Origin: JANNBN01 sp031385545
GTDB lineage: Bacteria > Actinomycetota > Acidimicrobiia > Acidimicrobiales > JANYDT01
Assembly: GCA_031385545.1 (NCBI GenBank)
Contig: JANNBN010000130.1
Location: 1-64,000, forward strand
Direction of reading: 5' to 3'
Length of the DNA stretch: 64,000 bases
Positions 44,845 to 54,039 of this stretch are shown piece after piece. Position numbers and translations under genes: made by a program. Position 1 is the first letter of the stretch; every line of letters begins with the position of its first letter. The notes below the pieces were generated by a model. The model was not told the origin of the DNA and ran no database searches. It saw only the letters and a list, made by a program, of their open reading frames with translations.

Positions 44845-47800
44845 TCATTGCGCCGCCCACATCGACGCGTAATGACCTTCTCGGGCCAGCAACTCGGTAT
44901 GCGTTCCGGTTTCGACCACGCGTCCTGCCTCCATGACAATGATCCTGTCAGCCCGGCGAGCCGAGTCGAGCCGATGTGCGATGAGCACCGTCGTGCGGCC
45001 CGTGAGACCGCCTCCCAAGGACTCGAATGCATGCTGGACGCGAGCCTCGGTGGACAGGTCCAGTTGTGCGGTTGCCTCGTCCAGCAGCAGAATCTGCGGA
45101 TCGACGAGGTGCGCACGAGCGAGCGCCACCAGTTGGCGTTCTCCCGCCGACAGGCTGCGTCCCCGAGCCGTGACCACGGTGTCGTAACCATCGGGCATCT
45201 GGTCGATCAGTGCGTCGGCACCCACGCTGGTCGCCGACGCAATCACCTGCTCACGAGTCGCTTCCGGCCGACCGTATGCGATGTTGTGCGCGATCGTGCC
45301 ACTGAACAACACGGGTTCCTGCGGCACCACCCCCAATCGGGCGCGGTACTGGGCCTGGTCCATGGATCTCAGGTCAACCCCACCGGCGAGCACCGCGCCA
45401 TCCGTCGGGTCATACAGCCGGGCGACGAGCTTGACGACAGTCGACTTGCCTGCGCCCGTGGTGCCGACCAACGCAACCGACTCCCCCGGCTCGATGGTCA
45501 GCGACACATCGTGCAACGCATCGGTGACGGCTCCGCCGTACCGGAACGTGACGTGATCCAGCTGGATTCGCCTCACCGACGATGGAACCGGCACTGGTTG
45601 CGCCGCAGCCGGAGTGGCGGTTTCGACGGCGAACAGGCCGCGTAGTTTCCTATTCGCCGCCCCTGCCTGCTGCCAGGTGTCGAAGATGGTCGAGAGCTGC
45701 TGAATCGGCGTGAAGAACTGGTTGAGATACAGGACATACGCCGCCATCGCTCCCTGCCCCAGCAACCCGCTGTCGATCCGGCGGAGCCCAAAGCCCAGCA
45801 CCAGGGCCGTGCTCGCCACGCCGATGAACTCCACCACCGGGAAATAGAGGCTGTTGGCCCGCTGTCCTTCCAGGCGCGCACGCCGGTGGGCATCGACAAG
45901 CTCCCCGAAGTCGTCGGTGTTGCGTTGTTCCCGACCGCTTGCCTGGACCACACGCACGCCACTGAACGACTCGGCAAGCCGCGCGTTGACGGAAGCAAGC
46001 CGTTCGCGCGATCTGTCGTATGCCGACGACGACACCCTGCGGAACCACAGCGTTGCCAACACCAGGAACGGCACGCCGCTCATGGCCAACATCCCAAGCG
46101 CAAGATCGGCATGCAGCATGACGGCTGCGACCACCATCAAGGTCAATGCGTTGACAACCAGGTTCACCATCCCCTGCTGGAAGAAGGTGGACAGCGCATC
46201 GACATCGCTGGTGACCCGTGTAAGCAGTCGGCCGGACAGCTCGCGTTCGTAGAAGTCGAGCGACAGTCGCTGCAGCTGTCCGAAAACTTTGACGCGCAGG
46301 CGGTAGAGGATTCGTTCCGAGACGGCCGCAGTGACCCGCGTCTGCGCACCGGAAACCAGCATTGCGGCAACAGCAGCGACAAAGAACAGAACGGATGCAC
46401 GCAGCAGCGCTGACGACGATCCGCGTCGGACGCCGTCGTCGATACCCATCCTCACGAACAGCGGACCCGAAAGCCCGAGGATCGTCTCCAGCACCACGAG
46501 CCCGAGCGTGAACGCAGCTCCCGCCCATTGACCTGAGACCAGCGAGCGAACCGTGTGAGGGTCCGGGACACCGAGCGCCGCATCGACGACAACGGCAGCG
46601 TTCACACCGGGTTCATCCGTGGCCGGTTGCAGCTCGGCGATCCGCGCGACGGAGCCCTCGTCCGGAACAGCAAAGCCACCGCCCGTGCCGATCCCGACGC
46701 GGGCGACGGACAACCCACCGGGCACGATCGACGAGAAAGGCCGATCCGCCAACGCTGCTACCGCTGTCGCCGGTGCGGCGCTGGAGAGTGGACCCGAGTA
46801 CCGAGCTGGTGCCTGGTCCGACCCGGCATCGGCATCGTCATCGGCATCGTCGTCGTCCCGGGCCTCGGCAAGCAACCCACGGAACACGCGGGACCGTTGC
46901 ATCAGTTCGTCGTAGGTTCCCGTGTCGAGCACCTTGCCGCGTTCCATCACGATGATGCGGTCGGCCAACAGCAGCGTTGACCGTCGGTGTGCCACCAGGA
47001 CTACGGTCCGGTTGGCCATTGCGGAACGCAGCGCCTCGTGCACCCAATGCTCCGTACGCGTATCAAGTGCTGAGGTTGCGTCGTCGAGGATGAGCACCCG
47101 CGGGTCGGTCATCAGCGCGCGTGCGAGAGCCAGGCGTTGGCGCTGCCCGCCTGACAGCGTCAGGCCTTGCTCGCCCACCACCGTGTCATAGCCCTGAGGA
47201 AGCGCCATCACGAACTCGTGAGCCTGTGCCGCGGTGGCTGCGAGCACAACGTCGGCGAACGACGCGTCAGGCCGAGCGAAGCTGAGGTTTTCGCGGACCG
47301 ACATCGAGAAGAGGAACGCGTCCTCGAACACAACGGAAACTGCGCGTCGCAGGGACGCCAGCGTGACGTCGCGTACGTCCTGTCCGTCGATCACAATGCT
47401 CCCCTCGGCCACTTCGACGAACCTGGCTACCCCCAACGCAACGGTCGATTTCCCGGAGCCGCTCACTCCTACCAGAGCCACCCGTTCGCCAGGTGCGATC
47501 TCGACGGTCGCACCGTCAAGGGCCCGATGTCCGCCCGGGTAGGCAACCACTGCGTCGGTCAGGGTGACACGCCCGGCCATCTTCCCGGCTTCTGTTTGCC
47601 GGATCGGTTCTGCGTCCGGCGCATCGATGATCGATGGGCGGTAGTCCAAGAGCTCGAAGATCCGCTCGGCGCCTGCCCGTGCCTGCTGCGTGATCGTGAG
47701 GATGAGGCTCGACATCCGCACCGGTGCCGCCAGCTGGCTGAGGTAGGTGAAGAACGCAACGAGTGTTCCCACGCTCAGCGAACCATCGATGGCTGCGTGG

Positions 47801-48606
47801 CCGCCGACGAGCAGCACAGCGACCAGCCCGAACGAGGGGACGGCCGCAAGTGGTGGTGACCAGCGGGACGTGATGCGAGCCGACCGCATCCGGCTCCCGA
47901 ACACATCGCGTGCAGACCGATCGAACGCGGTCAGCTCCCGGCGTTCCTGTCCGAAGCTTTTGACCACCCTGACCCCCGAAATGGCTTCTTCAGCCTTTGT
48001 CGTCAGGTCGCCGACCTTGGCGAGCGCGTCAAGGTTGGCAGGAAAGGTCCATTTGCGGAGCTGCCGGCCGAGCAGCAACATCGGCGGGAAAAGGGCGACC
48101 GTGATGATGGTGAGCAGGGGCGAGAGCATGGCCATCACCACGACGGACAGCACCAGTTGGACGAGCGTCGATGACAGCAGCGGGCCGAACGACAGCAGGC
48201 CTCCGATCAGCCCGATATCGGCGTTGGCCCGGCTCACCACCTGCCCCTGCGCAAGCGCATCGTGTGTGACCGGATCGAGCGTCTGCAGGTGGTCGTGGAT
48301 CAGCATCCGTAACGTTGCTTCGGTTCCAGCCGACAGACGGCCCGCATGCCAGCGTCGGACGTAGATCATCAGCGCGCGTACGATACCGAGCACCACGAGG
48401 ACTGCCAACCACAGGGATCGTGATCCGTTTCCGTCGAGCAGCTTACGGATCACCAGTGGCGACCCAAGCCCAGCAAGCACGACCAAGGCGGCGGCACCAA
48501 GCGCGCTGACACCGTAGCGTCGGTCCGGGCCCATCAGCCCGACCAACCGCCGGAGCCATGCCTGCGAGTGTGGCTGACCCGTCATCGGCGCTTTCCGCAT
48601 CATCAT
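44845..48606 (-). CDS. Fused ABC exporter (TMD-NBD-TMD-NBD)
   Basis: About 1253 aa from ATG 48606; ATG 48585, preceded by GGAAAG, is an alternative. Two exporter halves in one chain. NBD1: Walker A GVSGSGKSTVALG, LSGGQRQRLALARAL, Walker B VLILDDATSAL. NBD2: Walker A GTTGAGKSTVVK, LSAGERQLVALARAHL, Walker B ILLLDEATAQL. NBD1 has Asp in place of the catalytic Glu and NBD2 has a degenerate LSAGE signature. One composite ATP site would therefore be degenerate and the other canonical, as in heterodimeric exporters. An acidic linker (DDDDADDDADAG) joins the halves. Substrate unknown; it follows murD2 by about 20 nt, hinting at an envelope role. Confidence 0.92.
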   Translation of the reverse strand: MMMRKAPMTGQPHSQAWLRRLVGLMGPDRRYGVSALGAAALVVLAGLGSPLVIRKLLDGNGSRSLWLAVLVVLGIVRALMIYVRRWHAGRLSAGTEATLRMLIHDHLQTLDPVTHDALAQGQVVSRANADIGLIGGLLSFGPLLSSTLVQLVLSVVVMAMLSPLLTIITVALFPPMLLLGRQLRKWTFPANLDALAKVGDLTTKAEEAISGVRVVKSFGQERRELTAFDRSARDVFGSRMRSARITSRWSPPLAAVPSFGLVAVLLVGGHAAIDGSLSVGTLVAFFTYLSQLAAPVRMSSLILTITQQARAGAERIFELLDYRPSIIDAPDAEPIRQTEAGKMAGRVTLTDAVVAYPGGHRALDGATVEIAPGERVALVGVSGSGKSTVALGVARFVEVAEGSIVIDGQDVRDVTLASLRRAVSVVFEDAFLFSMSVRENLSFARPDASFADVVLAATAAQAHEFVMALPQGYDTVVGEQGLTLSGGQRQRLALARALMTDPRVLILDDATSALDTRTEHWVHEALRSAMANRTVVLVAHRRSTLLLADRIIVMERGKVLDTGTYDELMQRSRVFRGLLAEARDDDDADDDADAGSDQAPARYSGPLSSAAPATAVAALADRPFSSIVPGGLSVARVGIGTGGGFAVPDEGSVARIAELQPATDEPGVNAAVVVDAALGVPDPHTVRSLVSGQWAGAAFTLGLVVLETILGLSGPLFVRMGIDDGVRRGSSSALLRASVLFFVAAVAAMLVSGAQTRVTAAVSERILYRLRVKVFGQLQRLSLDFYERELSGRLLTRVTSDVDALSTFFQQGMVNLVVNALTLMVVAAVMLHADLALGMLAMSGVPFLVLATLWFRRVSSSAYDRSRERLASVNARLAESFSGVRVVQASGREQRNTDDFGELVDAHRRARLEGQRANSLYFPVVEFIGVASTALVLGFGLRRIDSGLLGQGAMAAYVLYLNQFFTPIQQLSTIFDTWQQAGAANRKLRGLFAVETATPAAAQPVPVPSSVRRIQLDHVTFRYGGAVTDALHDVSLTIEPGESVALVGTTGAGKSTVVKLVARLYDPTDGAVLAGGVDLRSMDQAQYRARLGVVPQEPVLFSGTIAHNIAYGRPEATREQVIASATSVGADALIDQMPDGYDTVVTARGRSLSAGERQLVALARAHLVDPQILLLDEATAQLDLSTEARVQHAFESLGGGLTGRTTVLIAHRLDSARRADRIIVMEAGRVVETGTHTELLAREGHYASMWAAQ

Positions 48607-48625
48607 GAACGCCCGCTGAAGACCG

Positions 48626-50098
48626 TCACGCCAGACCGAGGAGCGACCGGAACCGCATCCCGCGTTCTCGGTAATCGGCAAACCGGCCGAACGACGGAGC
48701 CGCAGGCGACAGCAGCAGCACCCCGCCGACCGGGACCGACGTCAGCAGAAGGGGAATCGCGTCGTCGAAATCGTCGACCTGTGCAACTGACACGGCAGTG
48801 TTACCGCTCTGCCTGCACGCGCTCGCGATGAGTGCTGCGATACGTGGGCCGGACTGCGGAACGCCCACGACCCAAATTGGTTCGCGCCGTTTCGCGATCG
48901 CGTCGGCGAGCGGCTGGTAGTCGAGACCTCGGTCGTGCCCGCCGATGATGATCCCGACAGGACGGTCGTCGTACGCAGCCAACGCCGCAACCGCAGCTTG
49001 CGGTGCCGTGGAGAGGCTGTCGTCGATCACGTCTCGCCCATCGACGGTACCGACCGGCTGCAACCGATGGTCAAGCGGACGGAACGCACTCAACGCCTGG
49101 AGCAACGCGTCGCGGTGGTCCCATGGCTCCCATCCGGCGCAGCGCAGCGCGCTGAGCGCACCGCAGAGGTTGGCCCCGTTGTGCCTGCCGACAAGTGGGA
49201 TGCCCGCAAGCTGAACGAACGTTCGAACACCCTCGATGATGGATCCATCCGGCGCGACCATGAACCCACGCTCGTCGCCGTACGGAACCAGTTCGACCAT
49301 CGCATCGCCGCCGGCCTGGAGGTCGCTGATTGCACGTTCAAGGCACGCTTCGACATCGGGCACCGAGACGTTCGCGACAACCCGGCTAGAAACACTGCTG
49401 GCAACACCCTGGCCCGCCGCACGCCTCGGATGGCGGAACAGGTTGACCTTGTCGTCGAAGTAACGCTGCGCGGTCTCGTGCCAGTCGAGGTGCTCGGGAA
49501 ACAGCGAAGTGAGCACACCGACCGCTGGGCTGTTACGCACTTCGCTCGTCTGGAAGCTGGACAACTCCAACACGTGCCATCGCGCTCCGGGGAAAGGGTC
49601 GCCGGCGCCAAGACCGGCGGCAAGCACATCAAGCGGAGCACGTCCCACGTTGCCAGCCAGCAGCACGTCGTCGGTAAGCGCGCTCAGTAAGTGCGCAATG
49701 AGCGACGACGTGGTGCTCTTGCCCTTGCTGCCGGTCACGGCAATGGTGCGACTCAGTGGGTCCGACGGAGCGGCCGCTGCTTCCGCGAACCACAGAGCTG
49801 TTCCGCCGAACACCTGGATGTGCGGGTTGGTGGCGATGACATCGTGGAACCCCCCGTGGTACGGCGAGATACCGGGTGACTTGAGGATGACGTCAACAGC
49901 AGGCGGAAACGGATCGTTGCTGAGATCCACCACGGCGACACCCTGGATCGTGGACGGGTCCGCGGGTCTGGCACTGTCGATGACCACCACGACGGATGCT
50001 GCAGCACCATGCTGGAGGAGCAGCGATACGGCCGCAGTTCCTTCGACCCCGGCGCCCCACACGGCGACGTGGCGGCCGCGGAGATCGGCGAGCTTCAC
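48626..50098 (-). CDS. murD2: MurD-like UDP-MurNAc-L-alanine:glutamate ligase (MurD2-type)
   Basis: 490 aa from GTG 50098. Mur ligase: N-terminal Rossmann (HVAVWGAGVEGTAAVSLL), ATP loop AVTGSKGKSTTSSLIAHLL, FPEHLDWHE, and GRHNGANLCGALSAL with the C-terminal domain DDSLSTAPQAAVAAL. In Xanthomonas a MurD variant (MurD2) adds L-Glu to UDP-MurNAc-L-Ala, and MurL then epimerises it. The GTG overlaps the stop of the murL gene here as GTGA, which supports that assignment. Sequence alone cannot separate it from ordinary MurD. Confidence 0.82.
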   Translation of the reverse strand: MKLADLRGRHVAVWGAGVEGTAAVSLLLQHGAAASVVVVIDSARPADPSTIQGVAVVDLSNDPFPPAVDVILKSPGISPYHGGFHDVIATNPHIQVFGGTALWFAEAAAAPSDPLSRTIAVTGSKGKSTTSSLIAHLLSALTDDVLLAGNVGRAPLDVLAAGLGAGDPFPGARWHVLELSSFQTSEVRNSPAVGVLTSLFPEHLDWHETAQRYFDDKVNLFRHPRRAAGQGVASSVSSRVVANVSVPDVEACLERAISDLQAGGDAMVELVPYGDERGFMVAPDGSIIEGVRTFVQLAGIPLVGRHNGANLCGALSALRCAGWEPWDHRDALLQALSAFRPLDHRLQPVGTVDGRDVIDDSLSTAPQAAVAALAAYDDRPVGIIIGGHDRGLDYQPLADAIAKRREPIWVVGVPQSGPRIAALIASACRQSGNTAVSVAQVDDFDDAIPLLLTSVPVGGVLLLSPAAPSFGRFADYRERGMRFRSLLGLA

Positions 50099-51585
50099 GA
50101 AACGGGACCCGGGTGAATTATCCCCCGGTAGTCGGGGGCCACCAGCGGCGCAGCGTGCAGCGTGTAGACGGAACAGATATCGGCGTCGGTCGGCCACCCG
50201 CTGGCCGCTCGCACCTCAGCGGCCAAGTGACGGAGGGCCGGATGATCCGACCATTCAGCCCGCTCGATGATCGACGCGAGAGCAACACGGCACTCCAGGT
50301 GTTCTCCGACGCACTCGAACGGCTTCCACTCGGACAGGCCGAGCAGCGCACGGAATCCTTCGATGGATGACGACGAAAACAACTCAGAACCCCAGATGCG
50401 CTCAACCTCGGTACGGGGCAATGACGTGCACAGTGCTAAGTACACGAACTGACACTTGGGGCACTCGCCGCACCACCGGGTCACCCGACGTGCGGGGTCG
50501 ATGCGCTGCGTGCGGTTGCAGCTGGAGAACGAATCGAAGTAGCGCCGGCACGTGGCAGCGAAGCGCTGCGAGATGTCAAGCTCTGACAGCGGACGCAGCA
50601 GCGAGAACCAACGTAGCTCCGGCGTGATGCGAGCGACAGCTGCCGCAATGGCCGACTCTGCTTCGTCGCTCTTGGCCCACTGGTGGTTGATCGCGACACC
50701 GCGGTATTCGACGTTGCCTTCCGAGGCTGATCGTTCGTTGGACATCACCAACGAATCGTGGCCGCCGAGCACCGCTGCGATGAGCGCCGCGAACGACACG
50801 ATTGCGGTCGCCGGCACATGCCCGTTGCGGGCGCCCAGCTCGTTGAGCTCGACGATGGCCGGGTCGATGATCCGTTCGACGGCCACGTCGGGCAGGCCCG
50901 ATGCGTCGATGACGTCTTGGATGATGGGGAAACGCCGCACCGTGACGAGGGTCGGCGCTCGGCCCGCTGCCCGAAGTGCCTCGATGGTGACGCAAGAGTC
51001 TTTTCCTCCTCCCACCGCTACCAAGGGGCCGTTGCCCAATTCTGCACCAGCCCGTTCGGGCTTGGTCTCGTGCACGTCGACGTGCCAAGCCGGGCGCAGT
51101 TCTGGGTCAAGCCCGTTGACGAAGCAGTATTCGCCCAGTCCCCGGGTCAACAGCAGCTGGTGCAGGGCAAGGTCGTCTGAGCTGATTCGGCCGTGCACAC
51201 GGATGTCTGCAGCGGCCGATGCCTTGTAATAGCTGAGCCCCGCCACGACCCAGAGATGTGTCAGCAGACGTTCAGCTATGTTCCAGCGGGTCGCCCAGAC
51301 AGTCGAAGCATCGGACGCTTCCGTGGCGACATGAAACAGGTACCGCTCGGTGAACCGGATGACGTCACCTGCTGGGTCAAGTCCACCGCCGTGTCGGAAC
51401 GCGTCGAGCAGGTCGTCGATCGGCGCGTTCAGCGGCAGGTCGGACCGCGCAAGGCAGTAGTGCAGGTCTGCATTGACCGTCTCGGCGGTTCGGGTGAACG
51501 TCCAACCGAGGTGGTGGAACCACGGCCAGTCGGCCGGGTCGAACCCGGGGTCGAGAATCCCTTCGGGCAGTCCGCCGGCTGTCAT
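50095..51585 (-). CDS. murL: MurL-family UDP-MurNAc-L-Ala-L-Glu epimerase
   Basis: 496 aa from ATG 51585. It contains an ATP-pyrophosphatase-like loop VAVGGGKDSCVTIEALRAAG near residue 190, SNERSASEGNVEYRG near 300, and a Cys-containing segment RVTRWCGECPKCQFVYLAL. This matches my recollection of MurL (EC 5.1.1.23), an ATP-dependent enzyme that converts the terminal L-Glu of UDP-MurNAc-L-Ala-L-Glu to D-Glu. The adjoining MurD-like ligase makes its substrate. ATG overlaps the EAL gene stop as ATGA. Alternative: an uncharacterised adenylating enzyme. Confidence 0.78.
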   Translation of the reverse strand: MTAGGLPEGILDPGFDPADWPWFHHLGWTFTRTAETVNADLHYCLARSDLPLNAPIDDLLDAFRHGGGLDPAGDVIRFTERYLFHVATEASDASTVWATRWNIAERLLTHLWVVAGLSYYKASAAADIRVHGRISSDDLALHQLLLTRGLGEYCFVNGLDPELRPAWHVDVHETKPERAGAELGNGPLVAVGGGKDSCVTIEALRAAGRAPTLVTVRRFPIIQDVIDASGLPDVAVERIIDPAIVELNELGARNGHVPATAIVSFAALIAAVLGGHDSLVMSNERSASEGNVEYRGVAINHQWAKSDEAESAIAAAVARITPELRWFSLLRPLSELDISQRFAATCRRYFDSFSSCNRTQRIDPARRVTRWCGECPKCQFVYLALCTSLPRTEVERIWGSELFSSSSIEGFRALLGLSEWKPFECVGEHLECRVALASIIERAEWSDHPALRHLAAEVRAASGWPTDADICSVYTLHAAPLVAPDYRGIIHPGPVS

Positions 51586-53372
51586 GCGTGGGTGACCGGG
51601 CCCGCTGCATGGCGGCGGCGGAGCCAGTCGACCAGGACGTCGGCCGGGAGCGGGCGTGACACCAGGTACCCCTGCGCAATGGTGCAGCCGAGCCACCGAA
51701 GCTGCTCGAGTGAACGTTCGTCCTCGACACCTTCTGCAACCGTATCGAGACCGAAGCTGCTGGCGACCTCGATGACGGCCCGGACGATTGCCAGGTTGGC
51801 CGGATTGTCTGCCAAGTCGATGACGAAGGACTTGTCGATCTTCAATTCATCCACGTCGAGGCGGGCGAGGTACGCCAACGCCGAGTAGCCCGTGCCGAAA
51901 TCGTCGATCGACAGCCGGACACCGAGGGCCTTGATGCGTTCAACGACGCTGCGAGACACTTCGGAGTCGGTCGTGAACTCGCTCTCGGTGATCTCGAGGG
52001 TCAGCCATTCGCCGCTGAGCCCGGCGATGGTCAGCGCGTTGGCAATGTCGTCTGGCAGGTCGATGTCACGCAGGCAACGAGCGGGGAGGTTGACAGCCAC
52101 GCCCATCGACAGTCCCTCGCGGTGCCATTGCGCGCATTGCGGCAGCGCCGTGTGCAGCACGAACCAGGTGAGGTCGTGGATGAGGCCTGTGTGCTCAGCC
52201 AACGGCACCAATTCGTCCGGAGGGATTGCGCCCCGCACGGGATGACGCCAGCGGACGAGGGCTTCAGCACCGACGACTGCTCCGGTGGCGATATCGGTCT
52301 TGGGCTGGTAGTGCACGTCGAGTTCGCCCAGCTCGATCGCCTGGCGAAGATCGACGACAAGCTCAAGCTGGTCAGTGGTGACCCTCTCGTGGATGGGGTC
52401 CCACATTTCGAGTGTGGACTCGGGTGCTTCCTTGGCGACATACATCGCAACGTCGGCATGACGAAGGAGGACGCTGCGCGTGACACCGTGGAACGGAGCG
52501 ACTGCCATCCCCATCGCGGCGTCGACGTGGATGGTGGCGTCGCCTGCGTCGATGGGACCGGCCACCGCTCGGAGCAACCGGGCAGCCTGAGCCTGGGCAT
52601 CGTCGAGGTCCACGACATCGGAGAACAGGACGGCGAACGAATCGCCACCGATACGCGCCGCCGCGCAGTCGACCCGAAGCGACCTCACCAGCCGCTGGGC
52701 GACTTCGGCCACAACGGTGTCGCCGACGGTGTGTCCGAAGCTGGCGTTGATCTCTTTGAACCGGTTGAGGTCGAATACGACCAGCGCTGCAGCGTGCGGG
52801 CTTGCCGTTGCCATGGAGGCCGACACGCGTGTGAGCGCGGCGTCTATGGCCTGATCGAATGCGATGCGGTTTGCAAGACCGGTCAACGGGTCGTGGGTGG
52901 CGTCGTGCTCGTGGTCGTCGAGTTCGGCGGCGAGTTCGGTGCTGAGACGTGACGCACCCATCGCAAGCGCGACGAAGTGGCCTGCTGCGCTGGCGGCTGA
53001 CAGGTCGACGGAAGAGTCTGCGTGCGGTGCGAGGTACAGCTCGCCGATGAGGTCACCGTTGCAATGCATCGGAAGTTGCACCACACCCGGCCGGATGTCG
53101 GCGTGACGGCTGATGTTGGCGAGCGGGTCGGTGGACCAACGAGACGACCGGCCGTCGTACATCACGATCTCGGCAATCGCCGCCCGGGTTGCTTTGAGCG
53201 TTGAACGGAGCAGTTCGAGCGGGTCGGGATGCAGCGCTGTTGCCAGCTCGCCCAGGGCGCCCAAGCGGTCGAGGTGTTCGGACCGGTACGAGTCCAACAC
53301 AGCGACCGAACCGGTGCGCCGATCGACCCGACGGGGCGTCCTGCGATCAGGCCGGGGCGGAGGAGAGGTCAC
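51582..53372 (-). CDS. Degenerate GGDEF plus intact EAL protein
   Basis: About 596 aa from GTG 53372 (start uncertain). A GAF-like N-terminal region (~residues 40-160) precedes a diguanylate cyclase domain whose catalytic loop reads ARIGGDSFAVL, i.e. GGDSF, not GGDEF. The EAL domain is intact (GAEALVRWRHP; NLPARCLRD; EITESEF; IDDFGTGYSALAYL; KIDKSFV; AEGVED). It is therefore likely a c-di-GMP phosphodiesterase with a regulatory, inactive cyclase. It starts the operon ahead of murL-murD2-ABC exporter. Confidence 0.85.
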   Translation of the reverse strand: MTSPPPRPDRRTPRRVDRRTGSVAVLDSYRSEHLDRLGALGELATALHPDPLELLRSTLKATRAAIAEIVMYDGRSSRWSTDPLANISRHADIRPGVVQLPMHCNGDLIGELYLAPHADSSVDLSAASAAGHFVALAMGASRLSTELAAELDDHEHDATHDPLTGLANRIAFDQAIDAALTRVSASMATASPHAAALVVFDLNRFKEINASFGHTVGDTVVAEVAQRLVRSLRVDCAAARIGGDSFAVLFSDVVDLDDAQAQAARLLRAVAGPIDAGDATIHVDAAMGMAVAPFHGVTRSVLLRHADVAMYVAKEAPESTLEMWDPIHERVTTDQLELVVDLRQAIELGELDVHYQPKTDIATGAVVGAEALVRWRHPVRGAIPPDELVPLAEHTGLIHDLTWFVLHTALPQCAQWHREGLSMGVAVNLPARCLRDIDLPDDIANALTIAGLSGEWLTLEITESEFTTDSEVSRSVVERIKALGVRLSIDDFGTGYSALAYLARLDVDELKIDKSFVIDLADNPANLAIVRAVIEVASSFGLDTVAEGVEDERSLEQLRWLGCTIAQGYLVSRPLPADVLVDWLRRRHAAGPVTHA

Positions 53373-53703
53373 GTGTCGGGTTCGGTTCTCGGGGGATTCG
53401 GTCTTAGCGTGGTTCCGCTGACAGACCTGGGTTCGACCGAGGCAAAATTCGGGCCCAGAACAGCTCGGACATGCCACAGGCGATAGAGTTCGAGCTTACC
53501 AGCGGTCGCCCCAACCGAACCGCACGGAGCACCAAGTTCGCCAGCAACTTTGCCAGCAACGTCACCACGCCCGGTGAGGGACTAATCTTGAGCGTGAGGG
53601 GCGACGAACCCAGCCGTTCAGTGCCGATACGTCAGTCCTCCCCGCTTTATCTGCCGCCTGTTACAGCCCCACCTGCCCTTTCTCGTCGATCGGAAGCTTG
53701 CAC

Positions 53704-53997
53704 ATGAACACCGCTACAGACTGGCGGCTAGAGTCGGCTGCGCCCAGCCGCATCAGCTCTTCTGCTCCGGTATCGACCCCGGGCCCATTGCCCCGGCCAG
53801 AGGTTTCCTCCATGTACTCGCCAGCCTCCATCGCTTTCTTCGGTCTCAGTGGCTCAGCCGTCGGGGCAGCCGGGGTCACCGGCAGTTTCGGAGGGCTCAC
53901 CAGCCTGTTCGTCACCGCCATCGTGCTTTCAATCCTGTTCTTCGGGCTGCTTGCCGCCCGAGCGGTCGTTCGCCGCCGCCACGGCGTCAGCCGCTGA
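53704..53997 (+). CDS. Small single-pass membrane protein
   Basis: 97 aa. Soluble Ser/Pro-rich N-terminus, then Gly/Ala-rich SIAFFGLSGSAVGAAGVTG and a transmembrane helix SLFVTAIVLSILFFGLLAA followed by a basic RAVVRRRHGVSR stop-transfer. No family recognised. It ends 42 nt before a glycosyltransferase on the same strand and may belong with it. The 225 bp upstream (53478-53703) hold nothing else that I can identify. Confidence 0.5.
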   Translation: MNTATDWRLESAAPSRISSSAPVSTPGPLPRPEVSSMYSPASIAFFGLSGSAVGAAGVTGSFGGLTSLFVTAIVLSILFFGLLAARAVVRRRHGVSR

Positions 53998-54039
53998 TCA
54001 GCCACCCAATTCAAGGAAAACACCGGGTCGGCTTCCACA

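Noticed and set aside
53478..53703. A c-di-GMP riboswitch near the EAL gene
   Set aside because: No GEMM-type conserved core can be seen and the region points away from the EAL gene.
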